Assembly (NCBI GenBank): GCA_009602735.1
Contig: WELA01012833.1
Location: 374,242 to 438,241 of the forward strand
DNA: 64,000 nucleotides
Origin: Mesotaenium endlicherianum
Lineage: Eukaryota; Streptophyta; Zygnematophyceae; Zygnematales; Mesotaeniaceae
Direction of reading: 5' to 3'
In this document: in pieces, positions 62,497-64,000 of the stretch
Layout: every line of letters starts with the position of its first letter
Numbering within the stretch: position 1 is the stretch's first letter
The notes under the pieces: generated by a model
What the model was told of the DNA's origin: nothing
Databases searched by the model: none
The model's input: the letters and a program-made list of their open reading frames with translations, nothing else
Made by a program: the position numbers and the translations under genes

Positions 62497-64000
62497 TCAA
62501 TTTTTCCTCTTTCTTGTTCTTGCAGGCTGCCTCCAAGGGGTCTTCTGCTGCTTCTTGATGGTGGCAGGCTGCCTCCCTGAAGTCTTCGGGCTTCTAGTAG
62601 AGAGACTTGGGGCTGGTCCAAGATGGGGGTTGGCGGCATGGAAGCGCTTCAACTTTCTCTGAACTTTGTCAAGGTAGTGCGCCGCCACCCAACTATTCTC
62701 CGAATCTGGATATCCTTTCCACTTGATCAAGTATTGCTGCTGTCTCCTGAAATTTCTCATAGCCACTATGTCTTCCACTTCGTACTCCAAATGATCATCC
62801 ACTATTGTTGGGGCTGGTGGGGTTGTCACACGTCCTGGGAACTTGTTGTCGGGTTGCACATATGGCTTGAAGAGGGAAGCGTGGAATACGGGGTCGATGT
62901 GCATAGTCTGGGGAAGTTCTAGCTTGAAAGCAACGGGGTTGACTTGCTGGATAATCTTGAAGGGTCCCAAATACTTGGGAGAGAACTTGCTGCTGGCAGG
63001 CCTGTTGTTGAGGGAAATGTTCTTGGATGATAGTAACACGTTGTCACCCACTCTGTACGTAATTTCTCTTCTGGATCTGTTCGCCACTCTTGCTTGAGCA
63101 TCTTGCGCGTGTTGTAGAGCTTTCTTCGCTTCTGTAAGGGCTGCTTCTAATGTCTCCATAAAATTCGCTGCTGCAGGTACTTCATCAAGGCCAGCCGTGA
63201 AGCTCAGTGGCGTGGTCGGGTGGAAGCCATAGTTGAGGAAGAATGGGGACTCTTGGGTAGAGGCCTGCGTAGTGTTGTTGTAGGCAAACTCGAGAGGGGT
63301 CAAGTACATGTCCCAATCTTGCTCGAGGGTAGACATGTAGGCTTTTAGAGAGGTCTTTAGGGTACGATTCATACGCTCGGTTTGCCCATCTGATTGTGGG
63401 TGGTAGGCAGTAGACATATCCAGCGATGTACCCAAGTTCTTGAAGAGATTTTTCCAGAAATGGCTTGTGAATCTTGGATCTCTATTCGACACAATTCTTG
63501 ACGGTAGTCCATGGAGTCGGAAGATGTTGTCAAAGATGAGTCTTGCAAGTTGTGGTGCTGTAGCCTTAGTCGTCGTGGGAATAAAATGAGCCATCTTGGT
63601 AAGTCTGTCCACCACCGTGAGTATTGCATTATGGCCTCGAGGTGTCACGGGCAAGTCCACGATAAGGTCCATTGAGATGTCCGTCCATTGTCTTTCGGGG
63701 ATTGGTAGTGGTTGGCGGAGTCCTCCCGCCTTTTGCGATGATGGCTTGATTCTTTGGCAAGTGTCACAGCTCCTGCAGTACTCCTTGACTTGCTTAGACA
63801 TGCCTGGCCAACAATAAGTCCTAGCTAGAACGCCCGTGGTCCTTAGGATTCCAAAGTGTCCTCCAAGAGGGTTGTCGTGTGCTTCTCGTAGAAGCAAGAG
63901 CCGGAGGTCTAAGTCATTAGGAACACATCTCTGGCCCGTATCTTGCCTCACCCAATAATTGCCTTCTTGCTTCTTGCATGGGTCCAAGGCTGCTTCTCCG
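62497..64000 (-). CDS. Integrase - chromodomain polyprotein (partial), chromovirus copy 2
   Basis: Open from the right edge to the TGA at 62497. It covers the sequence just before the integrase finger (RQDTGQRCVPNDLDLRLLLL), the HHCC finger, the DDE core (ISMDLIVDLP; IVSNRDPRFTSHFW; DGQTERMNRTLK), the C-terminal domain and the chromodomain (YEVEDIVAMRNF, YLIKWKGYPDSENSW). The second catalytic Asp is Asn here (SNRD), whereas copy 1 keeps SDRD, so this copy's integrase should be inactive. Confidence 0.85.
   Translation of the reverse strand, partial: GEAALDPCKKQEGNYWVRQDTGQRCVPNDLDLRLLLLREAHDNPLGGHFGILRTTGVLARTYCWPGMSKQVKEYCRSCDTCQRIKPSSQKAGGLRQPLPIPERQWTDISMDLIVDLPVTPRGHNAILTVVDRLTKMAHFIPTTTKATAPQLARLIFDNIFRLHGLPSRIVSNRDPRFTSHFWKNLFKNLGTSLDMSTAYHPQSDGQTERMNRTLKTSLKAYMSTLEQDWDMYLTPLEFAYNNTTQASTQESPFFLNYGFHPTTPLSFTAGLDEVPAAANFMETLEAALTEAKKALQHAQDAQARVANRSRREITYRVGDNVLLSSKNISLNNRPASSKFSPKYLGPFKIIQQVNPVAFKLELPQTMHIDPVFHASLFKPYVQPDNKFPGRVTTPPAPTIVDDHLEYEVEDIVAMRNFRRQQQYLIKWKGYPDSENSWVAAHYLDKVQRKLKRFHAANPHLGPAPSLSTRSPKTSGRQPATIKKQQKTPWRQPARTRKRKN

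Larger units (their letters stand above)
61230..64000 (-). mobile_element. Ty3/gypsy chromovirus copy 2, right part beyond window
   Basis: 3' LTR 61230-61730, C-rich plus-strand run (polypurine tract on minus) at about 61731-61738, 3' untranslated region to 62496, then integrase-chromodomain frame. It is nearly identical to copy 1 at 32407-35160. Its insertion site differs, lying within a gag-like element. Confidence 0.85.

Overview
This window is eukaryotic nuclear DNA, almost certainly from a green alga or other lower member of the green lineage. Two things point there. Plant-type leucine-rich repeats are encoded one per 72-nt phase-2 exon, and a Ty3/gypsy retrotransposon carries its own DNA cytosine methyltransferase, an arrangement known from charophyte algae (Klebsormidium). 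I cannot name the species. Introns are GT-AG, usually 200-1000 nt, and two (CT)n/(AG)n tracts contain unresolved N runs.

Layout. (1) 17-13560, minus: the 5' part of a large multi-exon gene (copy A). It encodes signal peptide - LRR N-cap - about 14 LRR exons - EGF-like exon - papain-like (C1A) peptidase, and runs off the left edge. (2) 14765-42130: a nested transposon block. It holds a solo LTR (14765-15911); a decayed Ty3/gypsy element with gag, protease, DNA methyltransferase, RT, RNase H and integrase (about 16616-32406), split by a 7.2-kb hAT DNA transposon (20220-27388) with a perfect 8-bp target duplication; a minus-strand chromovirus (from 32407) joined at a single N (35781) to a piece of another element; a plus-strand integrase/chromodomain fragment; a coiled-coil gag-like region; and a second LTR family carrying another solo LTR. 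(3) 43794-58587, minus: a complete 24-exon gene (copy B), paralogous to A. (4) 58588-61229: non-coding sequence with a candidate MITE. (5) 61230-64000, minus: a second chromovirus copy running off the right edge.

The centre of interest is the A/B gene family. In copy B all 24 exons agree in phase and total 3108 nt, giving a predicted secreted protein of 1035 residues: signal peptide, LRR N-cap, 11 LRRs, EGF-like module, proline-rich linker, C1A cysteine peptidase with catalytic Gln, Cys, His and Asn present, two EGF-like modules and four LysM modules, with no transmembrane segment or kinase. LRRs (ligand recognition), LysM (chitin/peptidoglycan-type glycan binding) and an extracellular protease in one chain is an architecture I do not know as a described family. 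It suggests a secreted glycan-targeted protease for defence or extracellular-matrix remodelling. Both copies show repeated intragenic duplication of LRR exons with their introns, made frame-neutral by symmetrical 2-2 exon phases.

Most transposon proteins are decayed. Their in-frame stops are mainly TAG/TAA, two of the TAGs standing at strongly conserved glutamine positions, and several catalytic residues are lost by G-to-A changes. This fits deamination of methylated cytosine better than a changed genetic code.
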